Shown here: positions 49,043-58,423 of the stretch, one piece after another
Position numbering within the stretch: the stretch's first letter is position 1
How the letters are laid out: each line of letters opens with the position of its first letter
Source: Candidatus Babeliales bacterium
GTDB taxonomy: Bacteria > Babelota > Babeliae > Babelales > JABDEC01
Direction of reading: 5' to 3'
Assembly: GCA_031292305.1 (NCBI GenBank)
Contig: JARLHJ010000046.1
Location: 1-64,000 of the forward strand
DNA: 64,000 bases
Made by a program: the position numbers and the translations under genes
Notes under the pieces: model-generated
The model's input: the letters and a program-made list of their open reading frames with translations, nothing else
Database searches by the model: none
What the model was told of the DNA's origin: nothing

Positions 49043-50353
49043 TTAAGCATAACAAGATCCCCATATTATTACTGATTTATCAGATGATCCTGAAGCTAAA
49101 TATCTACCATCAGGTGAGTATGCTACTGAATAAACAATCCCCGCATGCCCTTTTAACTTTGTTTTATTACCTGTTTCTAAGTCCCATATTATTACCGTTT
49201 TATCAGATGATCCTAAAGCTAAATATCTACCATCTGGTGAATATGCTACTGAATTAATAGAACTTGTATAATTTTCTAATTTGTTTATTTGATTACCTGT
49301 TTTTAAATCCCATACTATTACGGTTCCATCATCTGATCCTGAAGCTAAATTTCTACCATCAGGTGAATATTTTACTGACATCACTGCACGTGGCAAAAAA
49401 AACAAATCTTTTCTTAATACTAATTCCTCTATTATATTCCCCGTTTCAATGTCCCATATTAATACTTTTCCATCTCTTGATCCCGCAGCTAAATACCTAC
49501 CATCAGGTGAATATGTTATTGAACTTATCCCATCTGTATGCCCTTTTAACTCTCTTGGATTATCTGTTTTTAAGTCCCATATTATTACTGTTTTATCAAA
49601 TGATCCTGAAGCTAAATATCTACCATCAGGTGAATATGCTACTGAACTTATTCCTGCTGTATGTCCATCTAACCTTCTTGGATCACCTGTTTCTAAATCC
49701 CATATTATTACTATGTTATCATATGATCCTGAAGCTAAATATCTACCATCAGGCGAATATGCTACTGAACTTATCCCATCTGTATGCCCTATTAACTCAC
49801 TTGGATTCCCTGTTTCTAAGTCCCATATTTTTACTGTTTTATCGAATGATCCTGAAGCTAAATATCTACCATTAGGCGAATATGCTACTGACGTCACCGA
49901 ATTATTATAGCCATTTATTAGAAACAACTCTTTGAATGGCAATGCATATTGATTAACAATATTTGCAATTTGAGGAATAAGCTTACCTTCGCTTTCTTGT
50001 GACAACCAAATTGAAGTGATGTTATTTATTTTAGAAACACTGTTTATAGCTAGATTAATTTTTTCTTTAATATCTGCATCAAGATCAGATTCTTGTGTTA
50101 CTAATTCATTCAGCTTATCTTTTGCTTCTTGAAACTTATGTTCTTTAATTAATTGAATAGCAGGTAATAGCGCAACATCTTTATTGCTTTTTATTAATTC
50201 TTGAAGTATTGAAATTGCTTCTTTTTTGAAAAAATCAATTTCTTGTTGGTTTTTTTCTATTTCACTCATAATTGGATTGCAATTACTACCATCACTTGGA
50301 GCACAATGCAAAACACCAAATAACATTAAAAATAAGAAAATAATATTTTTCAT
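49043..50353 (-). CDS. Secreted WD40-repeat propeller protein
   Basis: This 436-residue protein has a signal peptide (MKNIIFLFLMLFGVLHCA), a helical region of about 100 residues, then seven WD40 repeats from about residue 150 to the end. The repeat core is SVAYSPDGRYLASGSxDKTVIIWDLETG. The repeats are nearly identical at DNA level with a period of about 126 bases, so they were amplified recently or are kept alike by recombination. A seven-bladed propeller for protein contacts is likely. The C-terminus (IIWGSCYA) cuts the last blade short. A diverged secreted WD40 protein lies at 50923. Confidence 0.88.
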   Translation of the reverse strand: MKNIIFLFLMLFGVLHCAPSDGSNCNPIMSEIEKNQQEIDFFKKEAISILQELIKSNKDVALLPAIQLIKEHKFQEAKDKLNELVTQESDLDADIKEKINLAINSVSKINNITSIWLSQESEGKLIPQIANIVNQYALPFKELFLINGYNNSVTSVAYSPNGRYLASGSFDKTVKIWDLETGNPSELIGHTDGISSVAYSPDGRYLASGSYDNIVIIWDLETGDPRRLDGHTAGISSVAYSPDGRYLASGSFDKTVIIWDLKTDNPRELKGHTDGISSITYSPDGRYLAAGSRDGKVLIWDIETGNIIEELVLRKDLFFLPRAVMSVKYSPDGRNLASGSDDGTVIVWDLKTGNQINKLENYTSSINSVAYSPDGRYLALGSSDKTVIIWDLETGNKTKLKGHAGIVYSVAYSPDGRYLASGSSDKSVIIWGSCYA

Positions 50354-50403
50354 ACCAACTCCAACTTTAAAACAATTTAGCAGAATATTACTCTAATAAG
50401 TCC

Positions 50404-50510
50404 AGGTGCCAGATTAAAATCTGACACCTATCTCTTTGTCTCATGAAAGACGCTTTAAAAAATTTTTTTAAATAGTAATCTGATTCAGTGCCAGATTAAA
50501 ACCTGGCACC
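50404..50510. repeat. Two copies of a REP-like palindrome
   Basis: Copy 1 (50404-50429) is AGGTGCCAGATT around AATCTGACACCT. Copy 2 (50488-50509) is GTGCCAG/CTGGCAC around ATTAAAAC. They lie 58 bases apart in the gap between the WD40 gene and a 39-residue secreted peptide. The hairpins at 37171 and 63409 have related cores. Confidence 0.65.
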
Positions 50511-50551
50511 AACACTTATATCTTATAAATATATTTAGCAATTACTGAAAA

Positions 50552-50671
50552 TTAATATTCTAATTCCCAAGGTGTTGCTGAATAATATCTTGATGTTCTG
50601 TAGCAACATGCATTTAATGCAGATGACATTACGCCACAAACTACTAATGCTAATAATAATAACTTTTTCAT
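50552..50671 (-). CDS. 39-residue secreted peptide or small lipoprotein
   Basis: This small gene has a strong ribosome-binding site (AAAAAGGAG, spacing 6) and encodes 39 residues. A signal peptide (MKKLLLLALVVCGVMSSA) is followed by LNACC, which could act as a weak lipobox, then a short Tyr-rich mature part (YRTSRYYSATPWELEY). No family is recognised. The ideal start signal and clean signal peptide argue that it is real. It lies just after two REP-like palindromes and before a 250-base gap with no other gene. Confidence 0.62.
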   Translation of the reverse strand: MKKLLLLALVVCGVMSSALNACCYRTSRYYSATPWELEY

Positions 50672-50922
50672 AATAACTCCTTTTTGTTATCATATAACAT
50701 TTCACCATGAAATGTATTCTTTACCAGAGTAACAAATTTAATTGTTAAAAATCAACAGATTGAAATAATTTGTCTTAAAAGCACGACCAGACCGCTTAGG
50801 GATTGTACAAAAAGGCTCTAAGTATGGGTTTTCAAAGATTTATACTAAAAAATTTAAATTGCTTCACTTTTTTCTAAAATAATTTTTATACTGGTAAAAC
50901 CTTAAAAAGCGAAAGTTATAGA

Positions 50923-51954
50923 ATGAAAATTAACTTAAAAATATTCTTTTTAGTTATATCTAACATTTCTCTATTATTTTCAAGTCAATTAATAGTAAAA
51001 AAACACTCATGGGAAACCATTAAAACATTGGAAATAAATAATGGTCCAATTACTGCTTTGGCATTTTCTCCCAATGAACATTATATTGTTGCTGCTAGTT
51101 TAAACACAATTGATATCTATGCAGTTAATGGTAATTTAATAAAAAGAATAGATAATGCGCATGAAGGTAAAATTTTAGATTTGAAATTTTCAACCTCAGG
51201 GCATTATTTAGCATCATCAGGTACAGATAAAAAAATAAAAATCTGGGATGCATATAATAACTTTACTCATAGAAAAACTTTATACGGGCATCCAATACCA
51301 TGTCCAACTGTAGACTTTATACCAGATACTAACAACTTAGCTTCAGGATGTTCAAACGGTGACATAAAAATTTGGAATATATTTACTGCCGAAGTATTAT
51401 GGACAATACATACTCATCGTCCAATTAACAGTATGTCATTTTCATATGATAGAAAAAGCTTTACCTACGGAATGAATAATAGTCCTGAAGATACTGAAAA
51501 ACTAAATATATTAGATTTATCAAATAACAATATTCCTAAAAAGCTATTATATGGTTATGAAGATTGCTTTATAACCTCAGTCAAATATTCTCAATTTACA
51601 GATCATATGGGTTGCATATGCAGTAGTTCTAATGAAGTTTTGCCGACAATTTACCCTGACCATTCAGAAATATTAATATGCTTAATTAATTTTGATATAA
51701 GTGCCAATAATCAAATTACTAAAAAAATAACAGATCCAGAATTAACTAATACATTTGATTTTTTATCAACTGATACTTTAGTTGCTGGTTATAAAAATGG
51801 AAAGATTAAAATATGGGATTTTGAGAATTCCATAATAACAGATTCTTGGCAAGCGCATGACACCGGTATTAATAAACTATTATTTATGCCCCAAACAGAA
51901 TTAATAATATCGGCAGGCAATGACGGATTTATTAAAATTTGGCGAAATAATTAA
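50923..51954 (+). CDS. Secreted diverged WD40-repeat protein
   Basis: This 343-residue protein has a signal peptide (MKINLKIFFLVISNISLLFS), then five to seven diverged WD40 blades: LAFSPNEHYIVAAS, LKFSTSGHYLASSGTDKKIKIWD, NLASGCSNGDIKIWN, LVAGYKNGKIKIWDF and LIISAGNDGFIKIW. The blades differ clearly from each other, in contrast to the WD40 protein at 49043. It is likely an exported propeller that binds other proteins. The gene ends 44 bases before priA. Confidence 0.85.
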   Translation: MKINLKIFFLVISNISLLFSSQLIVKKHSWETIKTLEINNGPITALAFSPNEHYIVAASLNTIDIYAVNGNLIKRIDNAHEGKILDLKFSTSGHYLASSGTDKKIKIWDAYNNFTHRKTLYGHPIPCPTVDFIPDTNNLASGCSNGDIKIWNIFTAEVLWTIHTHRPINSMSFSYDRKSFTYGMNNSPEDTEKLNILDLSNNNIPKKLLYGYEDCFITSVKYSQFTDHMGCICSSSNEVLPTIYPDHSEILICLINFDISANNQITKKITDPELTNTFDFLSTDTLVAGYKNGKIKIWDFENSIITDSWQAHDTGINKLLFMPQTELIISAGNDGFIKIWRNN

Positions 51955-51998
51955 TCTTTATTGTAGTAACCAATATAATTGCTTAAACTGTAAATACT

Positions 51999-53975
51999 AT
52001 GTTCATCAAAGTTAAACTCCTCAATGGATTTTCAGAATCACTTTTATATACAGTTCCAGAAAACTGGGACAAAACTAATTTGCTTGGAGCAATTGTTAAA
52101 GTTCCTTTACGCAATAAAGTAAACTTTGCTTTTATAGAAGAAGTGATCCCAGGTTTAGAAAATAAACCAATCTTTACTATTAAGCCTGCAATTGCAATTG
52201 AAGAATTCCCAATTGATAAAACATACAGTAAATTTGTTTCTGAATTAGCAAATTATTATCAAGCTAGCCCTTCGGCTTTTGTACAACGGATTAAGCAATT
52301 TATCACACAAATAAAGAAGGACACAAGTAATCCCCAATTAATAGAAGTACCAGCAAGAATATCAGCTGAGAAAGTTGAATTAACACAAGAGCAACAGTGT
52401 GTTTATGAATTTTTAAAAACTAAAGTTATAAACCCAGAATATACACCAACACTATTGCACGGAGTTACAGGCTCAGGTAAAACGGAAGTTTATAAAAAGT
52501 TAATAATAGATAATTTTGCATTAAATAAAACTACTTTGCTTTTATTGCCAGAAGTAACCTTGGCTTTGCAATTTGAACAGCTACTAAGAAATTCACTGCC
52601 AAATAATATTATAATTTTTAACTTTCATTCCGCTTCAACGCCAAAAAACAAACGTGAAATGTGGGATAAATTATTACACAATAAACCAATGCTAATAATT
52701 GGTGTTCATTTGCCAGTTTTGTTACCAATACCTAACTTGGGGTTAATAATAATTGATGAAGAACACGAAGTTGGTTACCAAGAAAAAAAGCATCCAAAAA
52801 TTAATACAAAAGAAGCTGCAATATTAAAAGCAAGTTTAAATAAAATCCCGATTTTATTCGGTTCAGCAACCCCATCAATTACTTCCTTATATAATGTTAA
52901 AGCTAAAGGCTGGAAATTTTTTCAATTAAAAAATAGATTTAAAGGTGCGTTTCCAGAAATTGAGGTTGTTAATTTATTAGACAAAAAACAACGTAAAAAT
53001 TTCTGGATAACTACAAAGTTACAAAATGCTATAAAAGATCGCTTAGAAAAACGCGAACAAGCGATTATTTTCTTAAATCGCAGGGGCTATAGCTTCTTTG
53101 TGCAATGTGAAGATTGTGAATTTATATTTAAATGTAATAATTGTTCAGTTAGTTTAATTTTACACCAAGATAATATTTTATATTGCCATTACTGTGCACT
53201 CAAAATGCAATATCCAAAAATTTGCACACAATGCAAACAAACTGATGATAAATTTGTAAAAAAAGGAATTGGTACAGAGCAAGTTGTAGATATTTTACAA
53301 AGCATGTTTCCAAATGCTGTTATAGAAAGAGCTGATTCAACATCTGTTGCCAAAAAGAAAAAATGGAACGACACTGTTCTAAAATTCTCTGAAGGAAAAA
53401 TAGATATATTAGTAGGCACACAAACAATTACAAAAGGCTATCACTTTCCTCGCGTTACCTTAGTAGGAATTTTATGGGCTGATTTAAATTTACATTTTCC
53501 AATTTATAATGCATCTGAAATGGTATTACAACAATTAATACAAGTGGCTGGCAGAGCAGGCCGACAAAGTGATACAAGTAATGTTATTGTGCAAACTATG
53601 ATTGACCACCCTGTCTTTGATTATTTAAATGAGATTGATTATTTAAAGTTTTACCAATCAGAAATTGAAAATAGACAAGTAAGTAATTATCCACCGCATA
53701 CACGGTTAGTTGAAATCGAATTTAAACATAACAACGAACATATTGTTGAAACTGAATCACATCGCTTTTTACAAGAACTTTGCAGCAATGCCGATCTTGA
53801 TGAAATAATAATATTGGGCCCTGTTAAGCCTATTATTTATAAAATTAAAAATACACATATGCGCAAAATTTATTTAAAAAGCAAAAATATTAATGAGATA
53901 ATCAATTTATACCAATCTATTGAAGTAGACCGGTACCAAAGCAAAATATTTTTTACCCCAAACCCAATAACTTAA
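51999..53975 (+). CDS. priA: Primosomal replication protein N' (helicase)
   Basis: PriA reloads the replicative helicase at stalled forks. The 658-residue protein has an N-terminal DNA-binding domain, Walker A GVTGSGKTEVY, the Walker B variant IIDEEHEVGYQ, and eight Cys forming two zinc sites (CEDC, CNNC, CHYC, CTQC). Late helicase motifs follow: GTEQVVDIL, GTQTITKGYHFPRVTLVGIL and QVAGRAGR. The length is slightly short compared with the usual 700-730 residues, mostly at the N-terminus. All catalytic motifs are intact. Confidence 0.95.
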   Translation: MFIKVKLLNGFSESLLYTVPENWDKTNLLGAIVKVPLRNKVNFAFIEEVIPGLENKPIFTIKPAIAIEEFPIDKTYSKFVSELANYYQASPSAFVQRIKQFITQIKKDTSNPQLIEVPARISAEKVELTQEQQCVYEFLKTKVINPEYTPTLLHGVTGSGKTEVYKKLIIDNFALNKTTLLLLPEVTLALQFEQLLRNSLPNNIIIFNFHSASTPKNKREMWDKLLHNKPMLIIGVHLPVLLPIPNLGLIIIDEEHEVGYQEKKHPKINTKEAAILKASLNKIPILFGSATPSITSLYNVKAKGWKFFQLKNRFKGAFPEIEVVNLLDKKQRKNFWITTKLQNAIKDRLEKREQAIIFLNRRGYSFFVQCEDCEFIFKCNNCSVSLILHQDNILYCHYCALKMQYPKICTQCKQTDDKFVKKGIGTEQVVDILQSMFPNAVIERADSTSVAKKKKWNDTVLKFSEGKIDILVGTQTITKGYHFPRVTLVGILWADLNLHFPIYNASEMVLQQLIQVAGRAGRQSDTSNVIVQTMIDHPVFDYLNEIDYLKFYQSEIENRQVSNYPPHTRLVEIEFKHNNEHIVETESHRFLQELCSNADLDEIIILGPVKPIIYKIKNTHMRKIYLKSKNINEIINLYQSIEVDRYQSKIFFTPNPIT

Positions 53976-54087
53976 TTAGTTAATTTTTCTATTTGAAAAT
54001 CATTGCTTTTTATGACTGTAATGGTATAAATTTAATTTTGGATCTAAAATATCTAGCTTCCAAAAACATTTGGGTTAATGAAAAAAT

Positions 54088-54762
54088 ATGATATTATTTT
54101 TGTTTTTATTTATAACTCTCATTTTTAATGTATTTAGCGCAGAACAATTAACATCTAAACAAGCTTATGAGTTACTAGCAATACCAGAAAGTTCTAATTG
54201 GGATGAAATAAAAAAAGCTTATAAAGCACTTTATAAATCACATTTAGAAAATTGTTATAAATCTTGCTTACAACAATGTGAATTTAAAAATAGAAAAAAA
54301 CACAAACTCAAATTTTGTGCTCACTGCACCTTCATTCAAAAATTTGACCTAGAAAGATTTAAACCAATAAAATTGGCTTATAATTTTCTTGAAAAAAAAT
54401 TTACACATGCTGAAACCTATGACTTAAAACTTGTTGAAGACAGGTTTATATTATATCATCAAACACTAGCAATAACTTTATTGAAAACCTATTTAAAAGA
54501 CATTGAAGCTATTAAAAATGATTTAAAAAAAGAAGATCCGGAATTAGATGACTTTTCTGAATTTGCTGATTATACCAATAACTTAAGACTTGCATTATTC
54601 TACTTAGAAAGAAACCAGTTCTTAAAAGCTAAAGAATTATTATTAAAAACTCATGAGCAACATCCAGATTTTGATTTTGACAATGTTTTAGAGAGCTTAG
54701 AACAAATTTTAAATTTTAAACATGTTAAAGAGATAGAATTAGCACAAAAAAAATTACTTTAA
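54088..54762 (+). CDS. Secreted protein with degenerate J-like domain
   Basis: This 224-residue protein has a signal peptide (MILFLFLFITLIFNVFSA), then a region resembling a J-domain: AYELLAIPESSNWDEIKKAYKALYKSH for helices I-II and FKPIKLAYNFLEKKF for helix III. The HPD motif that stimulates Hsp70 is missing. In its place is an insert with several Cys (ENCYKSCLQQC and CAHC) that could bind zinc or form disulfides. The rest is helical, perhaps with a TPR-like pair (ALFYLERNQFLKAKELLL). Without HPD it is unlikely to act as a normal co-chaperone. The assignment is moderate. Confidence 0.66.
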   Translation: MILFLFLFITLIFNVFSAEQLTSKQAYELLAIPESSNWDEIKKAYKALYKSHLENCYKSCLQQCEFKNRKKHKLKFCAHCTFIQKFDLERFKPIKLAYNFLEKKFTHAETYDLKLVEDRFILYHQTLAITLLKTYLKDIEAIKNDLKKEDPELDDFSEFADYTNNLRLALFYLERNQFLKAKELLLKTHEQHPDFDFDNVLESLEQILNFKHVKEIELAQKKLL

Positions 54763-54880
54763 CGCATATTTGCAAAACTTGCTTGATTAGTAAAATTATT
54801 AATGAAATAATAGATCAGTTTAAAAATATTTAATTTTTAACTTAATACTTGAATTTCATATTTCTTTATAGGAGAGTATT

Positions 54881-55228
54881 ATGATTTATTTTTTAAGTTT
54901 GCTTATTTCTACAATATCCTTAATTTCAATTTCAATAGTTATACCCTATACTACACAACCACAAAATCCTGATAAACATATAGGTGTAATTATTCCTGTA
55001 ATTGACGAACAAGAAGTTGCATTACACATACGGGTATTAAAAGAATTTTTTGAATTTGAAAATTTATTTTATCACCTAGATATTTTTATTGAGATACAAC
55101 ATGAAAAAATTAATGATAATGAAACTAAATGCATGTTTCCTTATGGCGTATCTGACGAAAAAATAAAATATATTTTTAAATTATTAAAAGAAACCGCCGC
55201 GAGATTTAGGCGAAGAAAAACATTTTAA
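54881..55228 (+). CDS. Small membrane-anchored or secreted protein of unknown function
   Basis: This 115-residue protein has a good ribosome-binding site (GGAGAGTATT before ATG). A hydrophobic N-terminus (MIYFLSLLISTISLISISIVI) can be a signal peptide or anchor. A soluble domain of about 85 residues follows, alternating Ile/Val strands and an acidic helix (HIRVLKEFFEFENLF), with a basic C-terminus (ETAARFRRRKTF). No family is recognised. It is convergent with an HMA-like lipoprotein gene only 15 bases away, with no terminator between. Confidence 0.6.
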   Translation: MIYFLSLLISTISLISISIVIPYTTQPQNPDKHIGVIIPVIDEQEVALHIRVLKEFFEFENLFYHLDIFIEIQHEKINDNETKCMFPYGVSDEKIKYIFKLLKETAARFRRRKTF

Positions 55229-55243
55229 TTAAGTTTATTAATA

Positions 55244-55765
55244 TTAATTTATAGTCATCCAGATTTCATTGAGTTTCTTTTGAAAAATTAATTTAGCATA
55301 TACCGTAATTTTGTGGTTAGCTTTTATATTAAAATTATTCCCATTTGGATTCTTAAACTTCACATTTATGTCTTTATCTACGAGATTAAACTTCTCTAAC
55401 TTGTCATCAAATATGCCGATAAAATTTCCGGAAATATATTTAACTTCAAAGCCCTCAAGCTCGATTACATCTTTAATCGCTTGTATATTAATGTTATTGC
55501 CAATATTATTATATTCTAAATCTGCATGACATTCTCTAAAATTAGGCGTGCAAATCATTTTTACACTTGATACGTCAGGAATTTTTTCTAATCGTTTAAC
55601 AGCCTTGTATGCACATAGTTTGCATTCTATGCCTTCAATACCAATATCATAACTCCAATTTGTTTTTTTATTATTATTTAAATTAACAACTTTCTTTTTG
55701 TTTGAGCATGCTGGAGCGAGAATTGCTAAAATTAAAAGTAAAATTTTGTTTTTTATATTTTTCAT
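55244..55765 (-). CDS. Lipoprotein with heavy-metal-associated-like domain
   Basis: This 173-residue predicted lipoprotein has a signal sequence ending in the lipobox LAPACSN, with the lipidated Cys near residue 20. The mature part starts with a Lys/Asn-rich linker, then a domain resembling the HMA ferredoxin-like fold: IGIEGIECKLCAYKAVKRLEKIPDVSSVK, where CKLC takes the place of the metal-binding CxxC. The C-terminal part is less clear. HMA domains carry Cu+ or similar ions, but here the spacing G.ECKLC differs slightly from the usual M.C..C, so metal binding is only likely. Lgt is encoded at 15797. Confidence 0.7.
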   Translation of the reverse strand: MKNIKNKILLLILAILAPACSNKKKVVNLNNNKKTNWSYDIGIEGIECKLCAYKAVKRLEKIPDVSSVKMICTPNFRECHADLEYNNIGNNINIQAIKDVIELEGFEVKYISGNFIGIFDDKLEKFNLVDKDINVKFKNPNGNNFNIKANHKITVYAKLIFQKKLNEIWMTIN

Positions 55766-55869
55766 ATATTATTTTCTTGACATAAAAATTGCGTCTTGTT
55801 AACTTACACAGATCTTAAAAATGAAACGTCCCTAAATGAACAGTACTTTACGTATTGTTCATCCCCCCT

Positions 55870-55900
55870 ATCCCTTCAGCTTGTAACAAGTTGAGGGGAT
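55870..55900. repeat. GC-rich palindrome after pilQ-like gene
   Basis: The 14-bp imperfect stem ATCCCTTCAGCTTG/CAAGTTGAGGGGAT has a 3-base loop and resembles the palindrome inside dnaG and the one near 59839. On the + strand a T-rich stretch follows, but the adjacent gene runs on the other strand. Confidence 0.55.
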
Positions 55901-57457
55901 TTAATTTTTTAAACTATCACACTCATCATTTACAATTGATGGTGTTATAAAAATAAATTGCTCGAATTCACGTTTAGCTTCAGAAGTTCCAGTAAACAAT
56001 GCACCGATTCCAGGTATTTTCCATAACCATGGGACCTTGTTTACTACTTTACGTTCATCATAAGTAGAGAGTCCACCAACAATAACAGTTTGTCCATCAT
56101 TAAGTGTAACTTTATTATGAATTTTAACCATATTAATAACAGGCGGGTCTTGCATCACACCTTTATCATTAGTCGCAGTAGTTCCTTTTATAACTTCTGA
56201 TTCTTCTAAAAAAATTTCTAATTTTATTTTGGTTTTATCTGGGCTTACAACAGGATGCACTTCTAAGGAAATACCAATATCTTTATAACTTACTGTAGGA
56301 TAATCTATATTACCCCCAGTGACAGCTATAGAAAGTTCATCAATTCTACCTGTTTGGAACGGCAAACTTTCTCCAATTAAAATTTTAGCCACTTCATTAT
56401 CATTAGTCATTACAGAAGGTCGGGATATAATTTTTGCCTTAGATTCTATTTCCGCAGCATGTAATACTAAATTTAAACGCCTAGTATTTAAATCACGCCC
56501 ACCAAAAACAAACGGTACTTTAATTGTTTCACCTTGTGAACGATGAGTTCTTGATGATCTAAAATTCTTGGTAAATAAATTAATCGCGAAATTTTCTGGG
56601 TTTACTAATAAATCTTTATTGTGCGGAAATATACTTGAAGTAGGTGTGGGAAAATCTGTGAGGATTCCACCTAAACCGACAAAATCAAAAGCTTTACATG
56701 TTAATTTTAATGTATCTAAGCGATTGTATATACCTGACCAATTTATACCAAAATCGAAATTACAGTTTTTTTCTGCAAAAACAATTATTGCATCAATTTT
56801 TATTTTAGTGACTTGTTTATCAATTTCAAATAAAAATTGTTGAAATTCTTCTATCGTATTTAAACTTGCTCGACAATAGATTTTTTTTCTTTCTGTATCT
56901 ATAGACATGTATGCATTTAGTTTTTCTTTATCTGTTAAAATATTATTCCAAGTCCGTTCTATTATATCTTTAAATTTATCTGTGGGATTAATATGATGCA
57001 AATCAAATGATTTATGTATAATATTTCTATCATCACGCTCACGAGCTTGTTCTTGGGTCATAACCCACCAAATATCCTTATCTTTAATTAAACATAAAGC
57101 TTGGTCGCTACGTGTACAAATAAATCTTAGAATGTGTCCGGCGGTAATATTTTTAAAAAAAATTTTTCCAATTCTACCAGTTACTCTTGGGTCAATCATA
57201 AAGTTAATTCCAATAGAAGTTCCTACTAATTCAATTATATCTTGAATCTTTGCCTCATTGGATTTTATAGAAATTTTTTTTGCATTTAAAATTGGATCAT
57301 TAAAAATATCATCACCATCTTGCGAAGAATTAATAGTTGAGCCTTTATGCTTGGCTTTTATTTCCGGTCGTTTATTATGTTTTTGATCTATGGTTTCGAC
57401 ATTATCTGCATGCACGTATACTGAAATAGTTAGTAATAAAAATAAAATTTTATTCAT
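55901..57457 (-). CDS. pilQ: Secretin (PilQ/GspD-like)
   Basis: This 518-residue secretin forms a gated ring in the outer membrane for type IV pili or type II secretion. A signal peptide (MNKILFLLLTISVYVHA) is followed by an STN/N0-like domain (ISIKSNEAKIQDIIELVGTS, INFMIDPRVTGRIG), an N1-like domain and the C-terminal secretin domain with SRPSVMTNDNEVAKILIGESLP, KVTLNDGQTVIVGGL and VPWLWKIPGIGALF. It is smaller than most PilQ proteins. Together with PilP- and PilO-like genes directly upstream (8-base overlap with pilP) it forms a pil-type alignment complex. Confidence 0.9.
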   Translation of the reverse strand: MNKILFLLLTISVYVHADNVETIDQKHNKRPEIKAKHKGSTINSSQDGDDIFNDPILNAKKISIKSNEAKIQDIIELVGTSIGINFMIDPRVTGRIGKIFFKNITAGHILRFICTRSDQALCLIKDKDIWWVMTQEQARERDDRNIIHKSFDLHHINPTDKFKDIIERTWNNILTDKEKLNAYMSIDTERKKIYCRASLNTIEEFQQFLFEIDKQVTKIKIDAIIVFAEKNCNFDFGINWSGIYNRLDTLKLTCKAFDFVGLGGILTDFPTPTSSIFPHNKDLLVNPENFAINLFTKNFRSSRTHRSQGETIKVPFVFGGRDLNTRRLNLVLHAAEIESKAKIISRPSVMTNDNEVAKILIGESLPFQTGRIDELSIAVTGGNIDYPTVSYKDIGISLEVHPVVSPDKTKIKLEIFLEESEVIKGTTATNDKGVMQDPPVINMVKIHNKVTLNDGQTVIVGGLSTYDERKVVNKVPWLWKIPGIGALFTGTSEAKREFEQFIFITPSIVNDECDSLKN

Positions 57458-57785
57458 AATTTAATAAAACCGTCTTCCTTTTTTTGGTATTTAGACTTTC
57501 TAAAACTATTTCTTTGTCTTCTATAGATATAACCTGCCATTTTAAACCCACTGTGTCACCAATTGATACCAATACAGATTCTTTATCATATTCTACTACA
57601 GCAATTTTTTTTTGATCATCTGACAAAACGGAAATTAATGAGATATTTTTTTTTATCTTTTTTGGCGCGAATGGATCACGTAAAGGAGTTATAATATCAT
57701 CACAATGTATGTAAGCAAAAAATGATATTACTAGCACTACTACGCCAAGGCTTGCAAGAACAGGCGATATTTTAGATATTCTCAT
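57450..57785 (-). CDS. pilP: PilP-like lipoprotein or periplasmic protein
   Basis: This 111-residue protein has an N-terminal membrane or signal segment (VLASLGVVVLVISFFAYIHC) and then the PilP pattern RDPFAPKKIKK. A small beta domain has VSIGDTVGLKWQVISIEDKEIVLES. PilP links the inner-membrane PilNO complex to the secretin PilQ. It is shorter than typical PilP (about 170 residues). A Cys at the end of the hydrophobic stretch (HCDD) could be lipidated, but the lipobox is poor. It overlaps pilQ by 8 bases, indicating translational coupling. Confidence 0.75.
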   Translation of the reverse strand: MRISKISPVLASLGVVVLVISFFAYIHCDDIITPLRDPFAPKKIKKNISLISVLSDDQKKIAVVEYDKESVLVSIGDTVGLKWQVISIEDKEIVLESLNTKKRKTVLLNYE

Positions 57786-57809
57786 AATTATTTATCCTAA
57801 TTTATAAAG

Positions 57810-58382
57810 CTATAAGGGAGTGCCGAGCTTTAAAGGACAGGTACAGTTAAAAACACAATCAAATTTAAGCACATTATCTTCTAACTTTATAATATTAATT
57901 TTCTCAAATTTAAATAACTTCTTATTTTCCAAATTTTTGGTTATAAATTCTAAAATTTGATGGAAGTTACCTTTAAAAGATAATGGTACTAAATTGTTAT
58001 CAACTTTTTCAATTGTATTTTTATCTTTGGGTTCTACAGGCAGGCCATAATTAATTAATTCTAAACCAGAATCGTGCGCGATACGTAATATTTGATTTAG
58101 ATCTAAATCATTTGGATAAAGATTTTCTATTTGTTTTTTTAAATCTAAAAGAATTATAATGTTTTCAGATTTTTGCTTAATTAATTTATTTAATAAAACT
58201 TTATTTTTCTTCAGAATAATAATTTCTTGATTAATTTGATTTAATTTATTAGAAAACTTATCAAATATAAAAAAGAACCATATTGCAAAAATAAAACTTA
58301 AGAAAATAAAAAAAATGGAACATCTAATTAAAAAACTTTTTTGAGCAAAATAATTCTGCGCGTCTTTTAATCTTAGCTTCAC
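57810..58382 (-). CDS. pilO: PilO-like inner-membrane protein
   Basis: This 190-residue protein has a short cytoplasmic head, one membrane helix (about 20-45), a coiled coil (KFSNKLNQINQEIIILKKNK) and a periplasmic ferredoxin-like domain (LNQILRIAHDSGLELINYG, VPLSFKGNFHQILEFI). This is the PilO layout. It lies 24 bases upstream of pilP. The usual upstream partners pilM and pilN are not here; an M23 peptidase occupies that place. The identity rests on layout and neighbours more than on strict motifs. Confidence 0.75.
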   Translation of the reverse strand: MKLRLKDAQNYFAQKSFLIRCSIFFIFLSFIFAIWFFFIFDKFSNKLNQINQEIIILKKNKVLLNKLIKQKSENIIILLDLKKQIENLYPNDLDLNQILRIAHDSGLELINYGLPVEPKDKNTIEKVDNNLVPLSFKGNFHQILEFITKNLENKKLFKFEKINIIKLEDNVLKFDCVFNCTCPLKLGTPL

Positions 58383-58423
58383 TATTCTCCTAGGTTATCT
58401 CTCGATATGCTATACATGCTACC

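Noticed and set aside
49264-49910. Open frames on the + strand opposite the WD40 gene
   Set aside because: Regular repeats on one strand produce long open shadows on the other. The minus strand gives perfect WD40 blades.
50672-50922. 251-base gap examined for a structured RNA such as SRP RNA or 6S
   Set aside because: A short GC-richer stretch near 50780-50810 is present, but no known RNA core or stable fold is recognisable. No tRNA or rRNA gene was seen anywhere in the window.
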